Shown piece after piece: positions 48,001-58,300 of a DNA stretch of 64,000 nucleotides; positions within the stretch are counted from its first letter, which is position 1; each line of letters opens with the position of its first letter. The notes below the pieces were generated by a model. That model was not told where the DNA came from. It worked only from the letters and a program-made list of their open reading frames with translations, and did no database searches. Source of the DNA: Mrakia gelida (taxonomy: Eukaryota; Basidiomycota; Tremellomycetes; Cystofilobasidiales; Mrakiaceae). Location of the stretch: positions 62,001-126,000 of the forward strand of contig BRON01000008.1 of NCBI GenBank assembly GCA_024345305.1, in the 5' to 3' direction. Both the position numbers and the translations under genes were made by a program.

Positions 48001-48376
48001 CCCTTCGCCGTTCCTTCGTCGCGTCGAAGCTGCTACCGCTTCTTCTTCCTCCTCCCATCACCAACAACAACGACCGGAACCCTCGACCTACAACACCGCT
48101 CCCACCCTCCGAAGCTCCTCCTCTACATCCACGCGAAGCTCCATGCCCCGCTCGAGATCGACCGTTGGACTCGTCGCTGCCACCGGCGGAGGAGGAGGAG
48201 GGAACTTGGCGAGAATGGCGATGGGGAATGCCGCTGCTAGTAACGTGAGAGGAGAGGTTGGGGCGGTGAAGGAACGACCGACGATGCTGCAGAGGGTTTC
48301 GAGGGCGAGTGGGTTGGAGAGGACCGCGTCGAGGGATAGTTTGAGCGGCAGGGAGAGGGAGGGGGTGCAGACGTGA
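45005..48376 (+). CDS. nimA: NIMA-related (NEK) serine/threonine protein kinase
   Basis: Fungal NIMA-type kinases promote mitotic entry, spindle pole and septation events. The kinase domain begins EGELIGQGSFGIIHKVKRKS (glycine loop). It continues IFAQKQLNFSRMNQRDKQQL (catalytic Lys in A-x-K context, with Q before K), HPHIVGYVER, IIYLIMEYCGGGDLSRLI, VLHRDLKPDN (HRD loop), VKLGDFGLSKSMG (DFG), FANTYVGTPYYMSPELF (activation segment and APE-equivalent SPE) and SDIWALGCVIYEMVAL. A typical NEK region after the domain has coiled-coil heptads (LNDRETTLVAREHAVGERED), then a long Ser/Pro/Gly-rich tail to the TGA at 48374-48376. A 38-residue-scale Gly/Ser insert lies between the alphaE helix and the HRD loop (46060-46130). 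The first intron (about 45181-45427) is long for this genome. A second ATG at 45056 is an alternative start. Confidence 0.88.
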
Positions 48377-49184
48377 GCGCGCGTCGTGCTCTCTTTCTCT
48401 CGTTTCCCTCCCCCTCCCCTTCGGTCCATTTACCACAACACGGATACCTACCTACCTACGCGCACCCTCCTTTCCTACCACTCTTTCCCTACCCACTCTC
48501 ACTCCTTTCCTCTCCCCTCCTCTTCTCTCACTTCTTTCCCTCACTCTCTTTTTCAACTTATCTTATCCCTTCTCCTTAACGAACTCTCTTCTTTCCTTCT
48601 CTTTCACTCACTTTTAATCGCGTCTACCTCTCCTCTCTCTCCACACGAATTTCTTGCATTTTCTTGCTCTGCTCCACGAACCTTCCTTCTTACCCTTTCG
48701 TTTCGTTTCGTTTACACTCCTTCGTTCGCTCGTTTTCTTTCGCGGTTTCCGCACCCTATGCGTTTCCACTTGTTCTCGTTTTACCATTGCCTACTGCTAC
48801 TGCTGGTATCGCTGCGTCTCCGGCTACTTATTGCACTTGTTTTGCTGCTCTTTGGACTTGGTGTGAGAGATGAGAAGGGAGAGGAGGGGAGGGAGAGGGA
48901 CGGAGAGGGAGGGTCCGACGCGTCTGCTGAGTTCTTCAGTGCTCAGAGACCTGCTCGCGGAGGAAGGAAAGAGATGTTTGAGAGGGAGGGAACCCGGAGT
49001 AGAGGACGGAAGGATGGGACGTGGAAAGGGAGAAATGGGGAGGAGGGATGAGAAGACGCGTCGAAACCGGACGCGCCGTCCCGGTGCTCTTTCGCTCGCT
49101 AACGCAGCAGGGAGATAACGATGATCCATAACGAGCCGATCGATCTTTAGGATTAAATCAAGCGTACACACAATCGCCACAAAC
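48377..49184. other. Intergenic, T/C-rich then purine-rich
   Basis: The first 470 bases look like the kinase 3' UTR. Around 48860-49060 the + strand is G/A-rich. I see no intron-supported gene, although frames remain open by composition. Confidence 0.4.
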
Positions 49185-50132
49185 TCAAGCACTTCCCTCC
49201 TTCACCCACTTCTCCACCTCCTCGTCGAACTCTCCCGGCCAAGGCGACCCAACCCACTTCAGAACGTCGTCGACGAGGATGTACGCTGTAGGGATTGCTT
49301 CTCGACCGACGGCTGTTTGAAAACGCAGACCAAGGAATGTTCGAGTAAGCTCAAATCAAGACGAACGTGGGAAGAAAAGGGACGAGAGAAAGGAGGAGAG
49401 ACGAGAGACGAACCATCAAAGATAGGCTTGAACAAATCGTCGTTGTCGATGCCCGTTTGGTAGGCAATCCTTCCTTGCTCTCTCTGGTCAGCTACGAATG
49501 CAGCGATGATGACTGGATCTCGGTGGGGTGGGCGATAGGCCTGCCAAAGCAAAACGTCTCGAGATCAGAACGAACGAGACGTCGGAGGGACGATGACCAG
49601 CGAGATGGAAGAGAGACGAACTCTGATATGCTCGTTCCCGACCCCGATGATGGTGAGCTGCTCAGGAGAGTACTTCGCTCTGATCTCGGTGAGGTGAGGG
49701 AAGACTGCTCTACAAGGGGGACCTACATCCACACGCCGACCAGCAAGAGTCAAGATCGGTCATCAGCGAAACGAATATCGAAGCTCACCGTCCCTCCCTC
49801 CTGTCCCTCCCCCTTCCCCCCCTCCCCCTTGCTTGCTCTGGTGCGAACTCACACCAAGTCGCCCAAAACTCAACCAGAACAACCCTCGTCTTCACCCCTC
49901 CTTCGATCGTGCCCTCCTTCTCGTCGTTCCCAGGGAGGAGCTGGAGTTTGGAGAGAGCATGGGCGAGGCCGTCGAGTTTGGTTTCGAGGAGGGGGGAACG
50001 CCAGTTTGGTTGGAGGGAGGGACGGAGGGAGGGGTCGGACATGATGGGTCTTACGAAGAGGATGTCGAGGGAGGGTAGGGATGGGTTGGTGTGGTGGTTG
50101 TGGGAGAAGGCGAACGAACGAACGAAACGCAT
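49185..50132 (-). CDS. Thioredoxin-fold protein with a CPPC active site
   Basis: The exons join to give VVLVEFWATW, then CPPCRAVFPHLTEI with the Cys codon's first base from one exon and the rest from the next (intron between about 49856 and 49727). LTIIGVGNEHIRV, AYRPPHRDPVIIAAFVADQR, GRIAYQTGIDNDDLFKPIFD and AIPTAYILVDDVLKWVG follow, and the stop is TGA at 49185-49187. W-C-P-P-C is a redox-active thioredoxin/TlpA-type site, and A-I-P-T-A supplies the cis-Pro region. Two starts are possible. ATG at 50042 gives MSDPSLRPS. ATG at 50132 adds 30 residues beginning MRFVRSFAFSHNHH, rich in Arg, Ser and aromatic residues and poor in acids, which could be a mitochondrial presequence. Partner and substrate are unknown. 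Confidence 0.75.
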
Positions 50133-50734
50133 GGGTCGGAGGGAGTCGCGTGCTTTGAGGCCGTCGGAGGGAGGCCGATGTTGGTGATTTTATGTTTTTG
50201 TGTCGAGCGAGACAGGGTCAAGAGCAATCGGTTGATAGAGAAAGAAAAGATGTCGAAGAAAATCTTCGTTGAGGAAGGGAGGGAGCGGTCGCGAAGGGAG
50301 AAGAGCCGAGCGAGGTGAGCTTCGTTTTCGATTTCTCTCCGGTCGTCTGGCTTCCATCCTCCAGCATCCCTTTTCGTCGTTGTCCGAAAGTCACCCCAGA
50401 TTCACGAATAAACCTTCCTCAACCTCGAGTTCACCTCTGTGAGTCCTGAAACGGAGATGGGGACAGGAAGGGCAGAGAAGGGAGGCGGGGACGAAGGAGA
50501 TGTTGAGCTCGAGCTGACCTCCTTCTTCGCCTCTTGTGGAACAGTCTCTCGCCACCTCTCTAAGCTTACAGCACTCTTACACGACATTTAAGTATCCACT
50601 GCTCCTCTGTGAGTCATATATCTTCTCTCGAGGTGGATGCATCTCGTGTAAGGACAAGCAGAAGAAGGAGACCTTGAGCTGACCTCCTCCTTCTCCCTGG
50701 CCGACCCCATCTCCCTCCCTTTGGTAGTCCCGTC
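50133..50734 (+). promoter_or_regulatory. Upstream region and spliced 5' leader of the F-box gene
   Basis: Two well-formed introns precede the F-box start: 50439-50544 and 50609-50727, both with GTGAG donors, GAGCTGACCTCC branch sites and AG acceptors. They separate short exons with no long frame, so they are read as noncoding leader exons. An upstream short frame from ATG at 50250 is spliced into at about 50316. Confidence 0.5.
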
Positions 50735-51807
50735 ATGCCAGAGGTCAGCTCAGCTTGCGCTCTTCGTAGAAGCCACGGTCGCTGATCATCACTGACGCTC
50801 GATCTACTTGTTCTGCACTGGACAGCTTCCATCCCCTCGATTGCCATGGGACGTCCTCCTCCTGGTCTTCAAGGAGGCCGATCCTTCGACCCTCGCCGTC
50901 CTCGGGAGAGTCTCGCTGGACTTCTTGGCTTCGACGGCTCCGATGCTGTACCGAGACGTCGAAGTGAGCTCAGTGGAGAAATTGAAGATGCTGTTCTGCA
51001 GGAGGGAGAAACAGATTGGGAGAAAGACGAAGGTGAGCTCGCTTCGCCTGCTCCTGCTCTCCGCCCTCTCCTTCTGACCTCTCTTCTTCGTCCCCGTCTT
51101 ATTCTAACACCAAGAACTCCTCGGCCATATCTCTTATCAACTCCCACCTCAACCTCGACCAAATCCGAAACCTCTCCATCAACTTCCACAGGTTCCCGAT
51201 CAATTCCCAGGTTGAGATATCGGCGTCGAGGATCCATCAAGCTCCCCTCCTTCTCGACAGCCTCAAAATCTCCTACGACTAGCAAGTCTACCAGAAAGCA
51301 TACGGACCCTCTCAGATTTTCTTCGACTCCCTCCTCCCACATCTCAATCCTCTCCAGTGCACGTATCATCTCATCGAACGACCACCTGCAGAAACGCCTT
51401 GGGTTCGTATCGGTTCGTCGTCTGCTTCGGTCACTTGGACGAGGACACAAGAGCTCGAGCTCAGTGGAGGGATCACCTACAGCTTCAATGGCGAAGCCTA
51501 TCATCTGGGAGGACTGCCAGATCCCTCTCTTCTCCAGCGCCGAACGGTTCGCCTTCACGTCGCGTCCCTCCTCCTCTCCAAAGCCGATCCGTCCTTAGAG
51601 GCTGTTCTGGAACTCTTTTCGCAGCATTCGAGGAATTTCAACCTCCGAAGCATGCAGGACCGGCTCAACCTCCGAAGCATGCAGGAGAGGTCGATGAAGC
51701 TCGTCGTCCAGACCGAGGAGGAGGCGAAGGAAGCGAGGGAGGCGGTTCGAACGAACGAGAAGATCGCGAGATGGAGGAGCCTCTTTGATGTTGAGGTCGA
51801 GACTTGA
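50735..51807 (+). CDS. F-box protein, adaptor for an SCF-type ubiquitin ligase
   Basis: A nine-base coding exon (ATG at 50735, Met-Pro-Glu) is joined across intron 50744-50825 to LPSPRLPWDVLLLVFKEADP, followed by STLAVLGRVSLDFLASTAPM and LYRDVEVSSVEKLKMLFC. This is an F-box of the L-P-x-D/E-x-L-x-x-V-F type, which would bind Skp1. A further intron lies from about 51030 to 51115, then NSSAISLINSHLNLDQIRNL and a region of beta/alpha repeats. An in-frame TAG occurs at 51280-51282. A possible 72-nt intron (about 51211-51282, GTTGAG...CTAG) would remove it and keep the frame. After it, VYQKAYGPSQIFFDSLLPHL continues well. The exon stops at TGA 51805-51807, but three more well-formed introns follow downstream. 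The target-binding part is unknown. Confidence 0.6.
51639..51686 (+). repeat. 24-nt tandem duplication inside the F-box gene
   Basis: CTCAACCTCCGAAGCATGCAGGA-type units occur twice in tandem, in frame, giving NLRSMQDRLNLRSMQERS. The two units differ at very few bases, which points to a recent in-frame duplication. Confidence 0.7.
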
Positions 51808-52420
51808 GGTGAGCTGTCTCATTCCTTTCGTCCTTCCTCGGACGGGCTTCGAGCTGACTCGCTGCTCTGTCCTCTTCTTTCTCGCTTCGTTCAGTCGAAC
51901 TCAACCTCGTCGACTCGCCTTCCCTCCCTCTCCCTCTAACAACGATCCTTCCGCCTCCTCCTTCGAATCCTCAAGCTCCTCCTCTCATCTCAACCTACCA
52001 AAGAACAATAAGCCCAAACATCTCCAGCTTTACAGTGAGCTATCCCTTCCTTGATGTCGAGAGACGGCGAGGAGGCGACCCAAACTCGAAACACGAACCT
52101 GACGCGTCGCTTTCCGACTTCGTTTCGTCTTCCCTTCCCTTTCTAGCAGCCCAACCCCGTCGCAGAACACACCTCCACCTGGCTCATCCGCCGTATATCC
52201 TCACCACCGAACACTCTACACAGTGAGTCTCGCTCTCTCGCAACCCTTTCCTGTCGTCGAGCGAAACCCGATACTGACCTCGACGCGTCTTTTCTTCCAC
52301 TCGTTCCTCCCTCTTAGACGATCCGTTAACGAACTCACGACGGTCTACCGGCCGAAACACCTCCATACGCCCACTAGATATGCAAATTTTCGATTTCATT
52401 CTCGCGGACGGTCTCGATGA
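51808..52420 (+). other. Spliced exons beyond the apparent F-box stop
   Basis: Introns at about 51809-51895, 52033-52146 and 52221-52318 have GTGAG donors and AG acceptors. The exons between them are open in two frames through to TGA codons near 52420. One frame reads STWLIRRISSPPNTLHNDPL and ends FDFILADGLDER; the other reads RSVNELTTVYRPKHLHTPTR and ends SRGRSR. Neither joins in frame to the preceding exon because of the TGA at 51805. They are therefore either a spliced 3' UTR or the true C-terminus reached by a splice I could not identify. Confidence 0.4.
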
Positions 52421-53108
52421 ACGATGAACAACGACGCGTCGCTCGACTCAAGTCGCTCGATGCTTTTGTTCGCGAAAGCAGAGTTCAGCTCTTAATCGTC
52501 AACGAGGCCGAGGATCCTGTGCTACCTTCGACCAATGCGCGGAGGAACGTTCTCGCTGAAGGCCCTCGGGTGCCTCGTGGCGACGAACGCTCCAAGTCGT
52601 GGGGACGGAGGAAAGCGATCAGGCGAGACGTGTCGAGATAAAGGAGCGAATTGAAAGGCTGTTGAAGCGAACATGATCTTCCTCGGGTGATAAGTATAGA
52701 GTGAAGATGTATGTCGCCACGAATCTTCGTTTTTCTCCTTGGGAGTGAATATACGACGATTCGACGAGCTCTCGCGGGGCAAGGGAAGGAAACGCGAAGC
52801 TCACCGTTTTCAACCCCTCCCTCCCTCGTTTCAGCTCACACTCCTCCTTCCTTCTCCCAGCCACGACTTCGCCTCGTCCCCGATAAAAGCTTCTCGTCTC
52901 CTTCTCCTCCCTCTGGAGATGGGCTCCTCGCCTTCAGCCTTCGCTCTCTCGTTCCAAAGAGGGTTTGGTGCCTGATCGTCCAAGGGAGGGAACGCTCTCC
53001 TTTCCCTCCTCCGCCCTCCTCGCTTCCCTCTCCTTCCTTCCCACCGACCACGACTCTCTCTCTCGTCTGTTTCTTTCCCCGTCCCTTAAAGACCGTCCAC
53101 TCCTCGTC
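52421..53108. other. Intergenic upstream of the MYND gene
   Basis: Unassigned, with frames open mainly by composition. The last 250 bases are C/T-rich and likely the promoter and leader of the gene at 53109. Confidence 0.4.
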
Positions 53109-54545
53109 ATGTCGCTTCCCTGTCCTCTCGAAGAATCGCTCGCTGCCAACGTCCAAGGTTCGAACTCGCTCCCTCTCCTCGCCCACGACAAGGACTCCTC
53201 CTCCTCCCTTCCTCCTCTCGCCACCCCAGCCGCCTCCGCTTCCTCATCCAAGCAGGTCGCTTCTCAAGCTTCCTCCAAGAAGGCTGAACCCGTCGCCAAG
53301 TCTCACGAGGGAGGGAAGGAGAACGAGAGACCGTTGTTGTTGCAGAAGAAGGATCAGAACGAAGCAGTCGGTCAAGGTGAGCTCGAGTCCTTCCACCTCT
53401 CTCTCTCTCTCTCTCTCTCTTCCATCCCTCTACTACGTGACCTTCCCATCGACGAGAGAGTATAGCTGACTTTGCTCGTATTCTCAACCGGTTCCGCAAT
53501 TCTTTCGACCAAACTACTCGTCCGTCTCAGCAGCCGTCAAGTACTCGACATCTCCCAACCCTCCTCCGCCAACCTCCTCCCAGACGGCTCCTCCTCCTCC
53601 AGCCTGGATCACTCGCTTCCCCAGAGCCTCCGTCCCCGCCAAAACCAACAACGGCAACTTGTCGCCAGTGTACTTTGCACTGGTGCGCAGGCTTCTTGAG
53701 AAGAAGCTTGGGAGGAACGACTCAAAGCTCAAGACGAACTGTACGACCCAACCCATTTCATTTGAGCAAGGTGAGTATATCGAACGTCTCTGAGGGTGAT
53801 TTTTCTTCTTTCTTGACCTTGCAAAACTGATAAAATCCCTGTTTTTCATCAGCTCGCTCGGAACATCGAGAATTGAAACAACAAATCAATCGACTCAGAA
53901 CGAGGATGCTCTTAAATGTCCTCAAGACCGAGGTGCTCATTGAGTCCCAGCTGACCCTTACGGACCGCTCCCGTCTCAGTAAGTAGAGGTCCGAGTCGTC
54001 CAAGTCTCGCACCGCGCTCGACCTTCACTCACTGACCTTGCCCTTCCCTCCTGCTCTCCGTCATCGTCTCCCTCCTTCAAGTCAAGAACCGATTCTCGAT
54101 TGATCGATGCAAGATTGGCGGAGACTCTTGCGAGCCAGCCGATGGAGATTTGAGGCTCGTCTGTGGGAAGGTGAGCTTCGTTTTAGCCTCGTTCATCGTC
54201 GTCGGGCTCGCTCGTCTTCGACTCCAACTTCTCGCTCTTCGAGTACATCGTTGACCACCTCTTCCTTTCCCCACTTTCGAATTCGTCAGTGTTGGGAGGT
54301 GGCCTACTGCTCTAGAGGTCCGTCTTGTCTCTTCTCTCGCCATTTCGTCGTGTCGACTCGCGTCTCTCCCCCCCCGACCTCCCCTTCTTTCCCCTCCGGT
54401 TCGTTCCCCAGGCCACCAACGCTCGGACTGGAAGAAACACAAGCTCGTCTGCCACCGCAACTCATCACACACCCTCTGGCTCGTCGCAAAGAAAAAGAGT
54501 CTCGACAACGCCAACAAGTCCGCTTCGATCGACGACGTCGACTAG
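53109..54545 (+). CDS. MYND-type zinc-finger protein
   Basis: The start MSLPCPLEESLAANVQGSN opens a Ser/Ala/Lys-rich disordered region. After an intron (about 53376-53557) come TAPPPPAWITRFPRASVP and LSPVYFALVRRLLEKKLG, then ARSEHRELKQQINRLRTRML in a helical segment. The C-terminal exons give RCKIGGDSC, LRLVCGKC, WEVAYCSRGHQRSDWKKHKL and VCHRN. This is the MYND pattern C-x2-C-x4-Y-C-S-x2-x-Q-x3-W-x2-H-x3-C, a protein-interaction zinc finger found in transcriptional and ubiquitin-linked proteins. His replaces the usual Cys after YCSRG, and the first Cys pair is spaced C-x6-C where C-x2-C is normal. The stop TAG is at 54543-54545. The specific role is unknown. Confidence 0.7.
53396..53420. repeat. 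CT dinucleotide tract in an intron
   Basis: About twelve CT units lie in the first intron of the MYND gene. Simple repeat, probably variable between strains. Confidence 0.65.
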
Positions 54546-55390
54546 GCCTCTCTTTCCCCATCGTTTCGTTATCTTTCCTCTTTCTTACTGCTTATTTTCT
54601 CAAACTCCTGCTCCGCTTTGACGCTCTTTAAGCACTTACTTCACTTCATGACCCTCTCTCGATACCCTCTTGCTGCCACTCGTTCGTTTTTCTTTGCTTG
54701 TTTCTCGCTTTCTATCGCTCACTCTGCACCTCGCACGCTCGCTTTTTCTCGCTCGTTTCACCACTTTGCTTATACACACACCACTTGCATCCCTCTCCCC
54801 TTTTCTCTCTTTGCTAGCATGCACGTTTTCTGCTTCTCTCGACTCAGTCCAAGGAGCGAAAAGAACGAACGACCGAACCTCGACGCGTCGAGTCGAGTCA
54901 AGAACGCGTCGCGTCTCTTCTTCTTTCCCTCCCTTTCCCTCGTTCCCAGCCACCCCTAGCCCCTCCGAATTCATCCCCACTTCGCTAACACTCCAACCCA
55001 GCGCTCAGCTCAGTCAAGTCGAAGATGCATAAAACCATCCAACGAGAAGCAACTCAACTCAACTCGACGAAAACGAAACGGAGACGAAACGAAAGTACAA
55101 CAGCCAAAGCGAACGGCGTAGGGAGAAGGGGAAAGATACGTGGGGTGGGTATAGCAGGGCAGGGAAACGGAATGGATCAAACGCGAAGAGAAAACGAAAA
55201 GCGGGAAGATAGTGAAAGAGGAAAAGCTCGAAGGTAAGAGCGAAACGAAACGAAACGAAAGGGACAGACAGGATCAGGATATAAGGAGCTTGGACTGGAG
55301 AGAGAGAATAAGGATAGCGAGACTAGCGTGTGTTACGTGAGATGAGAGAGAGATGGAGCGAGGAGAAAGATAGATGAGAACGAAACGAAG
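54546..55390. other. Convergent intergenic region between MYND gene and CYR1
   Basis: The left half is T/C-rich, the right half A/G-rich, as expected for two facing 3' UTRs. GAAACGAAACGAAACGAAA near 55241 is a short pentamer run. No gene was recognised. Confidence 0.45.
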
Positions 55391-58300
55391 CTACTCGAGA
55401 GCGACCGACGTAGCTTGATGCTCGTGTCCTCCTCCTGAGCTCGGCGACGGCACGTTCATGAGGTTCCCGAACAGTGCGAGCGCATGGTTGATGAGTCTCG
55501 GTTCGACGTTGGTAGCTTGGGTGAGGGCGGCGAGGACGGACGAGAAGCCTCCGAGTTGTTTGAGGTAGAGGGTCGAGAGGGAGTTTTCGATTCGGATGGA
55601 GACTGTTTGAGAGAACGAGACGAGGTCAGCGAGAGTTCGTTTTCGAAGGAAGGGAAAGAAACAGAGAGAGGGAAGGCGGTCTACTCACGAGAATCCAAAA
55701 TCTGCAAAAGCTCATCGTCCGTTCGTTCCGCTCCAATAAGAGGGAGGAGCAAATCCGGGTTTCTCACGCTGTACCTCGAAGCTCTATTGTCCATCTTGCT
55801 GTTGCTCTTCGTGAGTGCCGTCAAGTGGGTGTGAGCGTGAGAGTGAGCGTGGGTGATAGAGTGGGTGTGGGTGGTTCCGGAGGAGGAGAGAGCCTCGAGT
55901 CTCAAGCAGAGACTGGCGAGTTGACGAACTTCGTCGACGTTGACGAGACCGGCTTTGGGTTCGAAGATGGTTGCGGCTTTGATGTCGGGTTTGGAGGTGG
56001 TGAAGTTGAGACGAGCGGCGATGGGAGTGGGGTAGACGAGGGAGAGCTTCTCGGGGGTTTCGAGTCCTGAGGAAGAGAAAGAACGAACAAAGTCAGCTCG
56101 ACGCGTCTCGTTTCGTCTCCTCTCGTCGCGTTCGAACGAATAGAAAAGAAGCACTCACCCTTCAACTTCTTCTCTCCCATATACGAGATCCTAAAGCCAA
56201 GCTTCCTGAGCTGACTGATATGAGGTCCCAACTTCTCCTCCGCCTCCAAAGCAGCCTCCGCCGCCAACGCCTGATCCTCCACTCCATCCACCTCCTCGAG
56301 AACGGCCACCTGCTGCTCGAGCGAATCGTAGACGTCCTGAATCTCGTTGACCACATCCCTCGACACGGTGATCTGACCTCCATCGGCTGCTCCCGAGATC
56401 CTAGCCGCTCGATTGACGATGGGACCGAAGTAATCCATCCTCTTCGTGACGGGATCGGCTTCGCACACCGGGTTTCCCCAATGAATCCCCATCCTCACCG
56501 AGATTCCACGATAAAGCAACGTCCCATCCTCGTCTCGAATCTCCTTCCCGTCCTCGCATTCGAGAATCTCCCTCGGCCAGTCCTCCTGCATGAGTAGGAG
56601 CTGGCAGGTGAACGTCCAGAGGAGGGCTCCAGCGACGGTAGGGAACGACACCACGAACGCGTCTCCTTCGGTCTTGACCTCGTATCCACCGATGTTCCTC
56701 AGCTGTCGACGAAGAAGAGCGTTGTGCATCTTGATGGCGATCTGCATCCCTTGGTTGGTCTCCCAGAGCGAGGTCGAGTTCTTGATGTCGGTGAAGACGA
56801 GAGCGACCATTCCGGTAGGAGGAGGGATCTCTCGATCCAGTCGAGCGAGCGTTCGATCTCCGATGTCGTCCTTCCCACGTCGACCCTGTCGCTGCTTGTA
56901 GTACGAGTCGAGTTGGCTGGCGTCCTCGATGGCGATTTGACGCGTCCTCGCTCCTCTCGCGACGAAGAGATCTCCAACGCCGATGATCATGACCATGATG
57001 CTTCCGTCGGCTCCGTATCCCAGCGCGAAGTCTCGAAGCTTCTGAGCGGCCATCATCGGGTTGTCCTTCTCGGTTCGAGCGATGTCGACGGCGGTTTGGT
57101 AGGACATGAAGTCCCAGAGTCCCTTGTTGGCGAGGATGACGAACTCGTCCGACTCGGAGAGCTGCCACTGTCGAACGTCTGGTCGAGCGTTGATGGAAGG
57201 GAGGAGGTGATAGAATCCGAATCCTCTGGACATGTCGAGATCCTCGTTGAGAAGTCCCTTGGGCGAGATCCATCCCTCGGCTTGACGGATCCTCGCCGCC
57301 TCGCTTCGATCGAACGGCTCGTGCTTGTGGGAGAGGAGTTCGGCGGTTCCCTGCTTGGAGACGACGGCGAGAGCGAGTCCGGCGTTGGCGACGTAGAGGG
57401 TCTTGTCGACGATGTAGGCGACGACGGCAGACGCTCCAGTCCTGAGGACGGCTGCTGTCTGAGCTGGGATGCTTCCGAACTGACCTCCGCTGAGCGACGT
57501 GTTCCCCGTGCTGGCTTGAGATCCCTTCCTTCCTCCAGGTTCGGTGACGGCGAAGTTCTCGTAGCAGGCCTTGTTGAGGAGGAGGAAAGCTCGTCGGAAC
57601 GCGTCCTCGACTCCTTCTCCCTCTCGAAGCTTCCCGAGCTGCTCCGAGAACGTGGGAGCGAACCATTCGGCGACGTAGGACTTGACTCGAGCGATGAGGG
57701 TAGGCGTGGAGGTGTGGGCTCGACCGAAGATTCCGAAGAGGGATTCGTTCTCCTTCCCTCGGAACTGAGGGACGACCATGTCGGAGAGCAGCATGTGCTC
57801 GTACTTCCCGAGCGTGTCCGAGATTCCGTAGGCCATGTTGTTGACTTCGGAGAAGGAGGTTCGAACTCGACGGTCGTCGCCTTCGTCGGGGAGAGGGATT
57901 CGGAGGGTGATGTCCATGAGACCGAGGACTCGAAGGTGGGAGAGGGAGTTGAAGTTGGCGATGTCTGGCGTCGTCGAGTTGTCGTACTGGTTTCGCTCGT
58001 TCGGCTTGATCTCGAGTCGCTTGTTCCCCGAGAGGTTGAAGTACCGGAGTTCGATGTTCTTCGTCCTGAAGTCAAGAAAGAGGAAGAGGAGGGAAGGAGT
58101 CAGCGAAGAAAGGGAAGACGCGTCGAGTCGAGTCGAGTCGAGAAGGGCGGGAGACACGACGAACCAGTTCCAATCGAACCTCCAGTTGTTGATGTTGTAC
58201 TTGAGAACGTTGCTTCCGACGTCAAGGACCTTGAGGTTGACGACTGCCGAGAGCTCTGCTGGAAGCGACTGAAGCTTGTTCCCGTTGAGATGAAGGATTC

